A program made the position numbers and the translations under genes. DNA of 64,000 nucleotides from Bryopsis sp. KO-2023 (Eukaryota; Chlorophyta; Ulvophyceae; Bryopsidales; Bryopsidaceae): the NCBI GenBank assembly GCA_030272585.1, contig BSYQ01000010.1, positions 4,960,001-5,024,000 on the forward strand, written 5' to 3'. Shown piece after piece: positions 54,301-62,218 of the stretch; the stretch's first letter is position 1, and each line of letters begins with the position of its first letter. A model generated the notes under the pieces. The model was not told the DNA's origin and searched no databases. It saw nothing but the letters and a program-made list of their open reading frames with translations.

Positions 54301-54754
54301 GTAAGTAGTCTGATGGTCGTTCCTTCATAGGAACAGTTGTCCATCCAGCACCCACTGGAACTTTGAGCGTGCCTGTTGCAAAGTCCAGTTTGGGATTGGT
54401 CTGCATCAACCAAGGAAGCCCTAGTATCATGTCATATGAAAGGTTTGGGAAGACGTCTGCGGAAAGGGTTGTGGTATAAGTACCCATCCTGAGCTGCAAG
54501 TCTTCACACCGTCGATCAAGTGAACACAGGGTTCCGTCCGCCAAAGTGACTCCCTTTTTGCACTCGGTTGTTTCGAGTTTCAGTCTCGTGACTAGTTTCT
54601 TGGTAATGTAGTTCTCCGTTGCACCACAATCAACATAGGCGGAGATCGGTACTCCTCCTAATCTGGCTCGGATCTCATATCCCATAAATTTCAAATGCTT
54701 AGGACCTCCTAGTGGTAACATACGCTCAGAAGGTGAATGCTGACCTTCATCCAC
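51302..54754 (-). CDS. pol: G1b pol (protease, RT, RNase H, integrase)
   Basis: 1150 codons. Protease VDCGATENYITK, RT FIDDILVFS, RNase H TDASGTAYGAVL, an integrase finger ending CPTCQLNK, and DDE residues in TTDLVTDLP, SDRDPRF and HPQTDGQSEVT. Chromodomain-type sequence follows at the end of pol. By wording it is closer to G3 than to G2. It is almost letter-for-letter the same as the G1a pol over the shared part. Between pol and ORF3 lies about 780 bp without a clear frame, common to both copies. Confidence 0.9.
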   Translation of the reverse strand: MDEGQHSPSERMLPLGGPKHLKFMGYEIRARLGGVPISAYVDCGATENYITKKLVTRLKLETTECKKGVTLADGTLCSLDRRCEDLQLRMGTYTTTLSADVFPNLSYDMILGLPWLMQTNPKLDFATGTLKVPVGAGWTTVPMKERPSDYLQHLAPAIDTVSAKKLFSLVKNSPEIDQAYLVVVRPTTPEDMAHLMQYPYPGIPEERLNATGTTPAYLQPDVEKVMHSGLDPRIKAVLTSFKDVFPKDLPPGVPPVRKGHEFKVDLEDEQMTPIHRPLYKLSPAELDEVRTQVDYLLEQRKIRPSESPWGAPILFVPKKDGGLRMCVDYRWINKFTVKNRYPLPLPEELMDRLARAKIYTKIDLRSGYWQFPVRPKDTPKTAFRTRYGHFEFLVCPFGMTNCPAQFQTMVQDLLGEFLDEFVVVFIDDILVFSNSVEEHVEHLKLVFERLRKHKLYAKASKCEVGVAETDYLGYHLSEKGLQPMQDKVKAIQQWKELTSVTDVRSFLGMVSYYRKFIPEFARIASPLTDLTKKDTVWEWGLNQRNAYNELKDRISRAPILLLPDPAKEYTVITDASGTAYGAVLTQDHGKGLQPIAYLSRRLKPAETRYSAYERELGAIAYALAQWRHYLEGCDGGVKVLTDHKPITHFMNQSTLSRTQTRWLTSGFFQSIGPKIVYIQGKANVLADALSRSLPGPPDQLNNLSTWEVAEKEAWKEALRSDEQLKPIFERMERGVSPQYKLDDGFLYYTKTDPGPSLLVVPASFQKRILEEHHDVPSAGHVGADRMTEVLTRSYWWKGVGLAVKAYVKTCPTCQLNKSDLQRQKGLLQPLPIPDQKWEQITTDLVTDLPSSHGFTAIAVFVDRLTKYARFVPCNKTITAPEYAKLFVENIYKHYGLPKIIVSDRDPRFTSLFWTSLFKLLGTQLRMSTAYHPQTDGQSEVTIRVLEDFLRPYVERYPDRWVDYLPTAEFAANNSRNVSTGYAPAHLLYGQNMGQIVVARKGVRTGDESEMAAEMVRRMDDQMRNAKAKYAEAQNRMCTSANKRRRKVDFQVGDEVLVQSKYIPLASLQKIPPKIRRRFVGPFRVASRIGAVAYRLDLPDHWKIHPTFHVSKLKAYSRLDDDQREIDAPEGELVDGTIEFEVERILRDRGT

Positions 54755-54954
54755 TTTTTGTCCTCTACCTGTTCCCTGAACAGGGGCTGCTGACTCGTCA
54801 GTTGGTGGTGAGCGAGTGGCAGGCTTATTTGATTCCCTTACGGGTTCCCTTCCCTCCGGACTTCGTTTCGTTCCTTGAGGCGGGAACGATACCGAATTCT
54901 CAGTTCCTTCAGGACTACCAAGGTCTCCATGAACAGAGTCGACAGCAGACCTGG

Positions 54955-55370
54955 GCCCGACCGGACCGGCAGCGAAAAACCGGTCCGGTCCGGTCCAACC
55001 TGTCTAAGGACCGGCCAACCTGTCCGGTCCTGTCCGGTCCAGCGAAAAAACGCCGGTCCTTGCAAGACCGGACAGGCTTTGACCGGTCCTGGCCTGTCCC
55101 TGTCCGGTCCACCGGTCCGAAATGCCTGTCGAAAATGTGGAACGGGTTTCGACAGGCATTTCCGGCTTTGGACAGGCAAACCGCCAAATTCACCGGACTT
55201 AGACAGGACAACAACCGGTCTTGGACAGGCCCACAACCTTTCAAAGACCGGCCCACAACCTGTCGAAGACCGGTTAAACACCGGTCCAGACAGTGCAAAT
55301 CGGCGGTTTCAGACAGAAGTTTACCTGTCTTGGACAGGTCAAGCGCCTGTCGAAACAGGAACAACCTCGC
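54955..55370. repeat. hAT2 left subterminal array (CCGGTC, CCTGTC and GACAGG motifs)
   Basis: Dozens of copies of ACCGGTCC, CCTGTCC and GGACAGG in both orientations. The layout matches the GATCGG arrays of hAT1 but with a different core. Confidence 0.85.
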
Positions 55371-55401
55371 GCGATGTGTGAAAGTGTGAACGTCACTGCA
55401 G

Positions 55402-55408
55402 TATAAAA
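55402..55408 (+). promoter_or_regulatory. TATA box of hAT2 transposase gene
   Basis: TATAAAA about 107 bp before the ATG at 55509, just after the subterminal array. Confidence 0.6.
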
Positions 55409-55508
55409 GAGAACCCTGCATGCGCGGAAAACCTAGCATCATTCCGCCTACAGCAAGAGCAAACAAGCACGCACGCACGCACGTACGCACCAGGAAAGCC
55501 AACGAAAG

Positions 55509-58500
55509 ATGTCGCCAAAAATGACGCTCCGCAACAAGAAGACGGCCGGTGGGAAAAAGGGAGGTGGGACGGAGGGGGGAAAAGTGGACACCGCGAAGGG
55601 AAAGGGAAAAAAGGGACCGGCGTCGAAAGCGGAAGGAAAAAAGGGACCAGCGTCAAAAGCGGGAGGAGAAAAGGCACCGGCGGCGGAAGCAGCGAGTTTG
55701 CCGCCGCCTCCACCGCCCATGGAAGCACCCACGGTGGACACGGTGGACATGGCGGACATGGATGTAAGGGTGTTGCAATTTTTTGTTGGTGAAAAAAAAA
55801 ATGTAATGAAATAATGAAATTTCCAGAAAATCAATTTGAAGATATGTTTTGTATCCTTTCAATTTCACACCTGGAATTTATGGTTTTTGTTTTTTTTCCT
55901 TGCAATTGCACCTCTGGAATCTATGGTTTTTGTTTTTTATCCTTTCAATTTCACATCTGGAATTTATGTTTTTTTTTTTTTTTTCCTTGCAATTGGACCT
56001 CTGGAATTTATGGTTTTTGTTTTTTATCCTTTCAATTTCACATCTGGAATTTATAGTATTTGTTTTTTATCCTTGCAATTGCACCTCTGGAATTTATGTT
56101 TTTTTGTTTTTTATCCTTGCAACTTCACATCTGCAATTTATAATATTTATTTTGTTACCAGGTGGACATATTTGGAGGTTCATCAGGGAACCTTCGAAAG
56201 AGGTTGAGGGATGTCGCTGATGAGAGGGAGGGGGAGGAGGACGAGGCCATGCAGAGGATGAAGGCGCCCCGGGCAACAGGACGACTGCAGCCATTAGAAG
56301 GGTTTTACGAAGGGGAACTGGATTTCCTTGATGACAGCCCGCCCCCATTCAGGCTGGGGACACTGCCACCACCCGTGGCGAAGCCGCGTCAAGGTTCTGC
56401 AGGAAAGGGCCCTTCAGGTTCAGAACCATCACAGACATCACAGGTGAGATAAAAGGAAAACATGGAAATGATAAGTTAAAGGTCGGGATGGGTTGCAAAC
56501 ATGATCCAACCACTGCATGGAAGTGGATGATTTAAAAACTGAAAATTGCTTTCCTTTCCCAAAAATCTTTGCCCTGGTCTTGGTCTGACCTGTCCAGACC
56601 GGAAAAACAACCGGTTCTGGACAGGAGTTGATGCCTGTCCAGACAGGCAACAGCCTTTCCTAGGCAGGTAAAGCGCCTGTCCAGGCAGGTATGTCCTGTC
56701 CAGACCGGGTAAATAACCGGTTCTAGACAGGATGTGTTGCCTGTCCAGACAGGTATCTACCTGTTCTAGACAGGTATCAACCTGTTCTAGACAGGTTGTC
56801 TGCCTGTCTGGACAGGTCATATACCTGTCCGGACAGGCAAGTAACTGTTCACATGTAATGTCTTCTTGATGCTAACTATTCTCTGTTTTCTTGTGTCCAG
56901 GGGGAAAGCAGGAAGAGGAGACCCTCGGCAAACGCCTGGGTCAAGCGCCTCTTCCTCAAGCCCGATGGCACCCTCCATAAAATCAGTGATTTTACGGAGG
57001 GTGGGGAGGTCACACAGAAGCTTGTTTGCAGGCTGTGTGACCTCCCCGTGAGTTACCACCGCAGTTCCCTCACGACTGCGAAGAACCACGCCAAGGGCCA
57101 CCAACTGAGGACGGAGGAAGATATGCGGAAGAGGGAGGAAGCGGGATGGTAAGAAAAAGGGACCCAAAACACTGTTGAATGTGCTGAAAAAGAAACCCAA
57201 AACACTGTTGAATGTGCTGAAAAAGAAACCCAAAACACTGTTGAATGTGCTGAAAAAGGGACCCAAAACACTGTTGAATGTGCTGAAAAAGGGACCCAAA
57301 ACACTGTTGAATGTGCTGAAAAAGAAACCCAAAACACTGTTGAATGTGCTGAAAAAGAAACCCAAAACACTGTTGAATGTGCTGAAAAAGGGACCCAAAA
57401 CACTGTTGAATGTGCTGAAAAAGGGACCCAAAACACTGTTGAATGTGCTGAAAAAGAAACCCAAAACACTGTTGAATGTGCATGTGAATCTGATGCATGG
57501 TGTCCAACAGAAACTGAAACAGGTATTATGTGTGTTGCAAGCCACGGGGCAACACCGACAGCACGTCGGGGGTGGTGGTCCACACGGTGGGGAGGGCCTG
57601 GAAACCGACGGAGCATGCATGGAAGGTAGCATGCAAGAAGCTGGCGGAGTAAGTGTGTTTGTTTGTTTGTTTGTTTGTTTGTTTGTTTGTTTGTTTGTTT
57701 GTTTGTTTTTGTCTTTGTCTTTGTCTTTGTCTTCGTTTTTGTTTTTGTGTTTGTTTTTGGTTTTGAATGTTCATGTGCATGTGTGCTTCAGGTGGGTGGC
57801 GGAGGAAGGGCTTCCCCTCTCATTGGGGGAGTCAGAAGGATTTCTGGGTTTTGCCCGCGCCCTGAACGGCCGGGCAGCCCGGATTTCCAGACGGTCGGTG
57901 GGGCGGAAGATGGAGGGGCTGTTCCACGAACGCCTGGCCCGGGTAGCCCAAGAAATCAAAGGCCACCGAGATTTGCAGCAGCAACCGGCCTTCACCGGGG
58001 ATCTGTGGACATCACGGTGAGCATTGTGTCTTTGATAATTGGTAATCTGAATTGTTAACCATGCTGTTGTGTTTTGATTTGTTGTGATGTGTTTTGATTT
58101 GTTGTCATGTGTTTGATTCGATTTGCTGTGTTGTGTTTTGATTTGTTGTCATGTGTTTTGATTTGATTTGTTGTGTTTTGGTGTTGTGTTTTTGCAGGGC
58201 GGGTGACAAGTACTTGACTGTCACCGCCCACGCCGTGGATGTCTCCACCAACCCCTGGCAGATGAAGGACTGGATGCTCGGGGTGTTCCACCTGGATGTG
58301 GAAAGGGCCACCTCCGCTGCAATCCAGCAGCTGGTGGAAGACCAGGTTCTCCCGAGCATCCAGTTGGAGGGGTACAGGCCCACCATCACCACCGATGCGG
58401 GAGCTAATATAGCAGCCGCATTTGACAAGTAAGTGAACCAACCAAAAGAAAAATACGGTGCTTGTTTGAAATTAAATGTAAGAAACAACCACAAGTTGAA

Positions 58501-59241
58501 ATAGCATGCAATGTGATGCCTGGAAACATGTCCACCTCCCCAAGGAAAAACAAAAGGAAAAATAAAAACACTTAAGAGTATGTGTGTAACAAATTGCAGC
58601 CGAAACAGTCTCAACTGGGACTGGATGCGATGCTGCTGCCACATGCTCCACAATAGCATGACGTCTGCCCTCACCACCGCTCCCATTGGAATTCAGGACA
58701 GCCTGAAAAAAGCTACGAGGCTGGTGGAGTATTTTTCAAGGTAAGGACATGAAATGAAAAAAGTTATGGAAGTGAACAATACTATAAGGGAATTTTTTTT
58801 TTTTTTCTAAGTTGTTAGTGTGCATTGTGGAGGACCTGTCTGGACAGGTCTTTGTCCTGTCCAGAAAAGGTTAATGTCTGTCTAGAACAGGTTGATTCCT
58901 GTCCAGACCGGTTCATCACCTGTCAAGGACAGGACGTTTTGCCTGTCTGGACAGGAAGTTTTGCCTGTCTGGACAGGACAGACCTGTCTGGACCGGTTTA
59001 TCACCTGTCCAGACAGGAAAAACTTCCTGTCCTTGACAGGTGATGAACCGGTCTGGACAGGAGAAGGACCTGTCCAGACAGGTCTATTGCCTGTCTGTTA
59101 AAGGTCAGATATGACGTTTGTTTCTTTGTTTTTTGTGTAGATCTACCACAGCCAGGTTCCAGCTCGACACCCTGCAAAGGGAGGACCTGGAGGGTCGAGG
59201 CCAGGAGGTGCCCACAGATTCGGAAGACGAGGTGGAGGTGG
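55509..59241 (+). CDS. hAT2 transposase, exons 1-8 (partial)
   Basis: Exons 55509-55763, 56162-56443, 56901-57148, 57523-57648, 57792-58016, 58198-58428, 58600-58740 and 59141 onward; all seven junctions agree in phase with GT..AG sites. The N-terminus is Lys/Gly/Ala-rich. Exon 3 carries a BED finger (CRLCDLP...HAKGH). Exons 5-7 hold the hAT core: FTGDLWTS, AVDVSTNPW, TTDAGANI, and the C..H block CCCHMLHNSMTSAL. The C-terminal dimerisation block is outside the window. The reading frame is open up to the point where G1a has inserted in exon 8. Far more introns than hAT1. Confidence 0.85.
55855..56155. repeat. 43-bp minisatellite, seven copies, hAT2 intron 1
   Basis: Units start CCTTTCAATTTCACATCTGG or CCTTGCAATTGCACCTCTGG and mostly alternate between the two types, each followed by AATTTATGG and a T-rich run. 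Confidence 0.85.
56580..56850. repeat. CCTGTCC/GGACAGG motif array in hAT2 intron 2
   Basis: About twenty copies of CCTGTCCAGACAGG-like or CCGGTTCTAGACAGG-like dyads, the same motif as at the hAT2 left end. Confidence 0.85.
57153..57485. repeat. 33-bp minisatellite, about ten copies, hAT2 intron 3
   Basis: Unit CCCAAAACACTGTTGAATGTG plus CTGAAAAAGRRA. Two variants (AAGGGA and AAGAAA) occur in pairs, giving a 132-bp higher-order unit. Confidence 0.9.
57656..57704. repeat. GTTT microsatellite
   Basis: About twelve GTTT units in hAT2 intron 4, followed by TTTGTC and TTTTTG variants. Confidence 0.95.
58836..59100. repeat. CCTGTC/GACAGG motif array in hAT2 intron 7
   Basis: About twenty CCTGTCTGGACAGG-like dyads, as at the hAT2 end and in intron 2. 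Confidence 0.85.
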
Positions 59242-59273
59242 TGATAAGGGGGTCTAGGACCCCGAGACACAAG

Positions 59274-59308
<35 letters not shown>

Positions 59309-59412
59309 TCACTGGGAAGATTAATTTTTACAGGAGGGCCCCTGGCCCTATAAACCCTGTCGTACATCCCATTGTACTACACAATAACCCTAAACCCGAG
59401 TTACTACTATCA
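59242..59412 (-). repeat. G1a 3' LTR
   Basis: About 171 bp with a CA run and a GA run. A C run (purine tract on the element strand) follows at 59419. Confidence 0.8.
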
Positions 59413-59696
59413 ATTTGTCCCCCCCCCCACGAGAGGGTGTCCACACCCGTCACAACCCTGGAAAGAAAGAAAGAAAAAGGTCGAACTAGAAGAAAAAGAA
59501 ACCCCAAACAAACCCACAACAAAAACCCCAACTAAACGTCAAACTAAACCCCAAACAAACCGATGAAAAATCCCAAACCAAACCCATGATCAACCCCATA
59601 GCAAAACCCTGTTCTGTCTTGAGGCTTGGTCTCTGGCTTGGACGGTAGCTTGGTCTCCGGCTTGGTCTGCTGTTCGTTGTCACTCCAGAACCCATC

Positions 59697-61454
59697 TCAG
59701 CCGCCAGCTGGTTGTTCAGCTGGTTCGTCGACTGGCTCCGCCACCAAGTCGATCGGAGGCTCGTCCTCATCCACATCCAAAGGAGGGAAATCCTCATCCA
59801 AAGGTGGAGGAAGAGGTCCCAAAGACGAGGGCTCCGAGGATGGACTCCTGCTGGACACGGAAGGACTTTTTCCTTCGTCCTGTTCTGGGTCCTGTTCTCC
59901 TTTTGTTTCTGGTTCGGGTGTTCTCTCTTTTTCCTGCTTCTCATACTCCTCCGCCCACTTTTTCACCAACGGACCCAAGCGCTTCAGGGCAAGGCCTTTC
60001 GGAAAGCCCATGTCCCTTCGCAAGCACTGATAGCACTCGGTGAGAGTCTGGGTCGTGGGTGGAGCCTGAAGGAGTGGCTGGAAGTCTGGCTCCCGCATGT
60101 CCAAATGTAGGTCCTTCAGCTGAACCTGTGGCGGGTCGATTCGCTGTTCCTGCCACACCCCGTATAAGCGCACGAGGATAATCATGAGGTTCCAGTGGGT
60201 TCGGCACACCGTGTGGCTCGTGCATGTGGTGATCACGTAGCTATCCGCCAGCGCCGGCGGCGAATAGCACCACAAGCAGATCGGTGGCTTTTCCCCACGC
60301 CTGTCCTTGAACCTCTTGGACATGTCGGCGAGCGCCTCCTCTTCCTCTCTCTCCTTCCTTTTCTTGGGCGCCGACTTTTCGTCGGTCTTTCCCCCGGTCT
60401 GTCCCCCGGTCAGGTCGCGGATTCTCCTGGGTTGTGGCTCTGAGATCATATCGTCTGCAACGTCGGGAACGTCAAAGTGCCCCGGTGCACGATTTCTGAT
60501 TCTCTCGAGCGTTTTGTCCACCTGCGTATAGTCATACCCGGCTAGCCGGTGGTTAACCGGAACGTTTCCTTTGCCGTAGTAGACAGGCTCCTCTCCGTCT
60601 CTGATCGCAGCAGCAGCTCCAGCACCCTGCTCGATGATGTCGTCCATCGTCGCCCGACAAAGGTTTTCCACATAGTCCCCAAGGCGTGCGGGAACGCTGT
60701 GGAGCAACCGGCTCATCAACCCGGACTGTGCCTCAGACGAGTACACAGCCGTTTGCCAGGCCGACCTTTCGTCTGTGGACGTCAGGTGCGGCTGCTGTTT
60801 CGTCAGCTGCGCTTGCAGCTTTTTCTGCGTCTGGTTCGCAGAATCGAGCTCCTTTTGAAGCTGTTTCAGCTCCTGTTCGGCGGTTCCTCTCGCCTGCCGG
60901 GCGATTTCCAGATCGTGTTCAAGTTGGGTTACTTGATTGCAGAGTCTTTGAGCTACACCCTCAAACTTTTTCAGGTGCTTCTCTGCCTGATCCGCCCGCG
61001 CGCGTTGTGCGTCGCGTTCTGCACGGAGTTCCAACACATCGTCCTGTAACCGTTGACACCTAGCTTGGAGAGTAGCTGGGTCGGCGTCCCGGTCGAGTGT
61101 TTTTCCTGTTCTGTAACTAGGTTTTTCCGGCAGTTTTTCCGGCAACTCTGTCGGTGGGCGAATTACGATCTTGGAGGTTCCTTTGAGCAACGATGTTTCG
61201 AAGTTCCGAAGTTTCGAAAGCACCGAAGGAGCTGGGAGAGTTTTCATGATTTTCGCCTTAGGTGGTGTGATAAGTGGTTTGGGTTCCCCTCTGGGTGGGC
61301 AAGCGTCGGCGAGAGTTCCACTTTTTCCTTTTCCGCCTTTCTCGCCGCCACTGCCTTTCGTTTTCCCGCTGCCACCCAGTTGTTTTCCACTCGACTCCTT
61401 TCCCTCAACCGCCTTATCACCACTGCGCCACATGATCGGGCTGTGCTTTGGCAT
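59697..61454 (-). CDS. G1a ORF3: post-pol protein, coiled coil plus RING-like Cys/His cluster
   Basis: 585 codons after pol. The first 110 residues are basic and Gly/Ser/Lys/Pro-rich. About residues 125-225 are a long heptad-rich coiled coil (LQDDVLELRAERDAQRA). A globular region follows (MSRLLHSVPARLGDYVENL), then a basic patch (PKKRKEREEEE, like a nuclear signal). About residues 395-425 form a Cys/His cluster with CLWC, then C-x2-H-x2-C-x2-H (CTSHTVCRTH). A second helical segment and an acidic Pro/Glu/Asp tail end the protein. There is no signal peptide or membrane helix, so it is not an envelope, and no capsid or CCHC knuckle, so it is not gag. Function unknown. Confidence 0.8.
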   Translation of the reverse strand: MPKHSPIMWRSGDKAVEGKESSGKQLGGSGKTKGSGGEKGGKGKSGTLADACPPRGEPKPLITPPKAKIMKTLPAPSVLSKLRNFETSLLKGTSKIVIRPPTELPEKLPEKPSYRTGKTLDRDADPATLQARCQRLQDDVLELRAERDAQRARADQAEKHLKKFEGVAQRLCNQVTQLEHDLEIARQARGTAEQELKQLQKELDSANQTQKKLQAQLTKQQPHLTSTDERSAWQTAVYSSEAQSGLMSRLLHSVPARLGDYVENLCRATMDDIIEQGAGAAAAIRDGEEPVYYGKGNVPVNHRLAGYDYTQVDKTLERIRNRAPGHFDVPDVADDMISEPQPRRIRDLTGGQTGGKTDEKSAPKKRKEREEEEALADMSKRFKDRRGEKPPICLWCYSPPALADSYVITTCTSHTVCRTHWNLMIILVRLYGVWQEQRIDPPQVQLKDLHLDMREPDFQPLLQAPPTTQTLTECYQCLRRDMGFPKGLALKRLGPLVKKWAEEYEKQEKERTPEPETKGEQDPEQDEGKSPSVSSRSPSSEPSSLGPLPPPLDEDFPPLDVDEDEPPIDLVAEPVDEPAEQPAGG

Positions 61455-62090
61455 TCTCTTTTTGTGTTGGCTGCGCTTTGTTCTCCGACTAGTCTCCGAC
61501 TTTTCTGTATGCGCGCCGAGAATAACCAGGACAAAATGATCGCAAGTCCGCTTTAAGATACGCTAGGCGTATTAGCTAACGTACCTCGGTAACGTGACAC
61601 TCTATGGAGGTCGCCGTCACCACACGGGTTTGTGCCTATTTGATTTTACCCTAACTTGCTTATGTCAACTCAGTTCCACCTGCGGCGCAATCACGTGACC
61701 TCCAGGTCGGACATTAACCCATCACTTGATCCAATGTCCCCATCACCTGTTGTCAGTCGCTATGAGCGTGTGAGTTGTGCGTTAGGTAAACCTCCCCGGA
61801 AAGAAAACTGACCCCTAGCCCGTCCTGCGAACCGTTCACAGTTCTGTCACGGGAAAAGATAGCAACCCGTTCGCCGGAAAAGATGGAAACTTTCCCTAGG
61901 CTTTTCCGGGAGTTCTACTTGGTGCTCTTTTCCTAAGTCTTTTTGGTATCCCATCTGGATAGCATTCCAAATCGACTTTCTCGGCTTAATATTTTTCCCC
62001 CAGCTGGAAGGATAGTATTAAGTCGAGCGTGAACAGAGTGGTAATGATCCCTGTTTAGGTTCGAGTTCTGCGTTGGGCCCTAGTCTTTTT
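61455..62090 (-). other. G1a spacer between pol and ORF3
   Basis: About 640 bp with no supported frame, nearly the same in G1b (50518-51170). It could carry a splice acceptor or internal promoter for ORF3; neither is proven. Confidence 0.5.
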
Positions 62091-62218
62091 CTTAGACTGG
62101 GTCACTTGTTTATTCTCCGGTTTGTTGGCTAAGTACTCCTTAAGCAAGTCCTGGGCATTGGCCAGGTGGCTTTCTGGCTCCCAGGTGGATTCCATCAAAT
62201 CGTAGCCCTTCCAAAGGA

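Larger units (their letters stand above)
32060..54945 (-). mobile_element. G1b: Ty3/gypsy chromovirus copy, split by G3, G2 and hAT2
   Basis: The 3' LTR (32060-32229), the post-pol ORF3 and pol of the same family as the copy at 59242-64000. G1 sequence runs 32060-32938, 40722-40920 and 49363-54945; the gaps are complete insertions of G3 and G2, each with its own target duplication. At the right, G1b stops where hAT2 begins, so its gag and 5' LTR should lie beyond hAT2, outside the window. It is broken, mainly by these three insertions. Because G3 and G2 have near-identical LTRs, it is older than they are. Confidence 0.85.
54946..59241 (+). mobile_element. hAT2: left part of a multi-exon hAT transposon, interrupted by G1a
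   Basis: It begins where G1b sequence stops (a likely end is CAGACCTGGGCCCG at 54946), then comes a dense array of GGACAGG/CCGGTC motifs, a TATA box, and eight exons of a BED-hAT transposase. G1a enters exon 8 at 59242, so the right part and right end lie beyond the window. The exact left end and target duplication cannot be confirmed without the right end. Confidence 0.75.

Noticed and set aside
57175-58020. 281-codon frame with NVLKKKPKTLL repeats
   Set aside because: The repeat part is the intron 3 minisatellite of hAT2; only 57792-58016 is a real exon.
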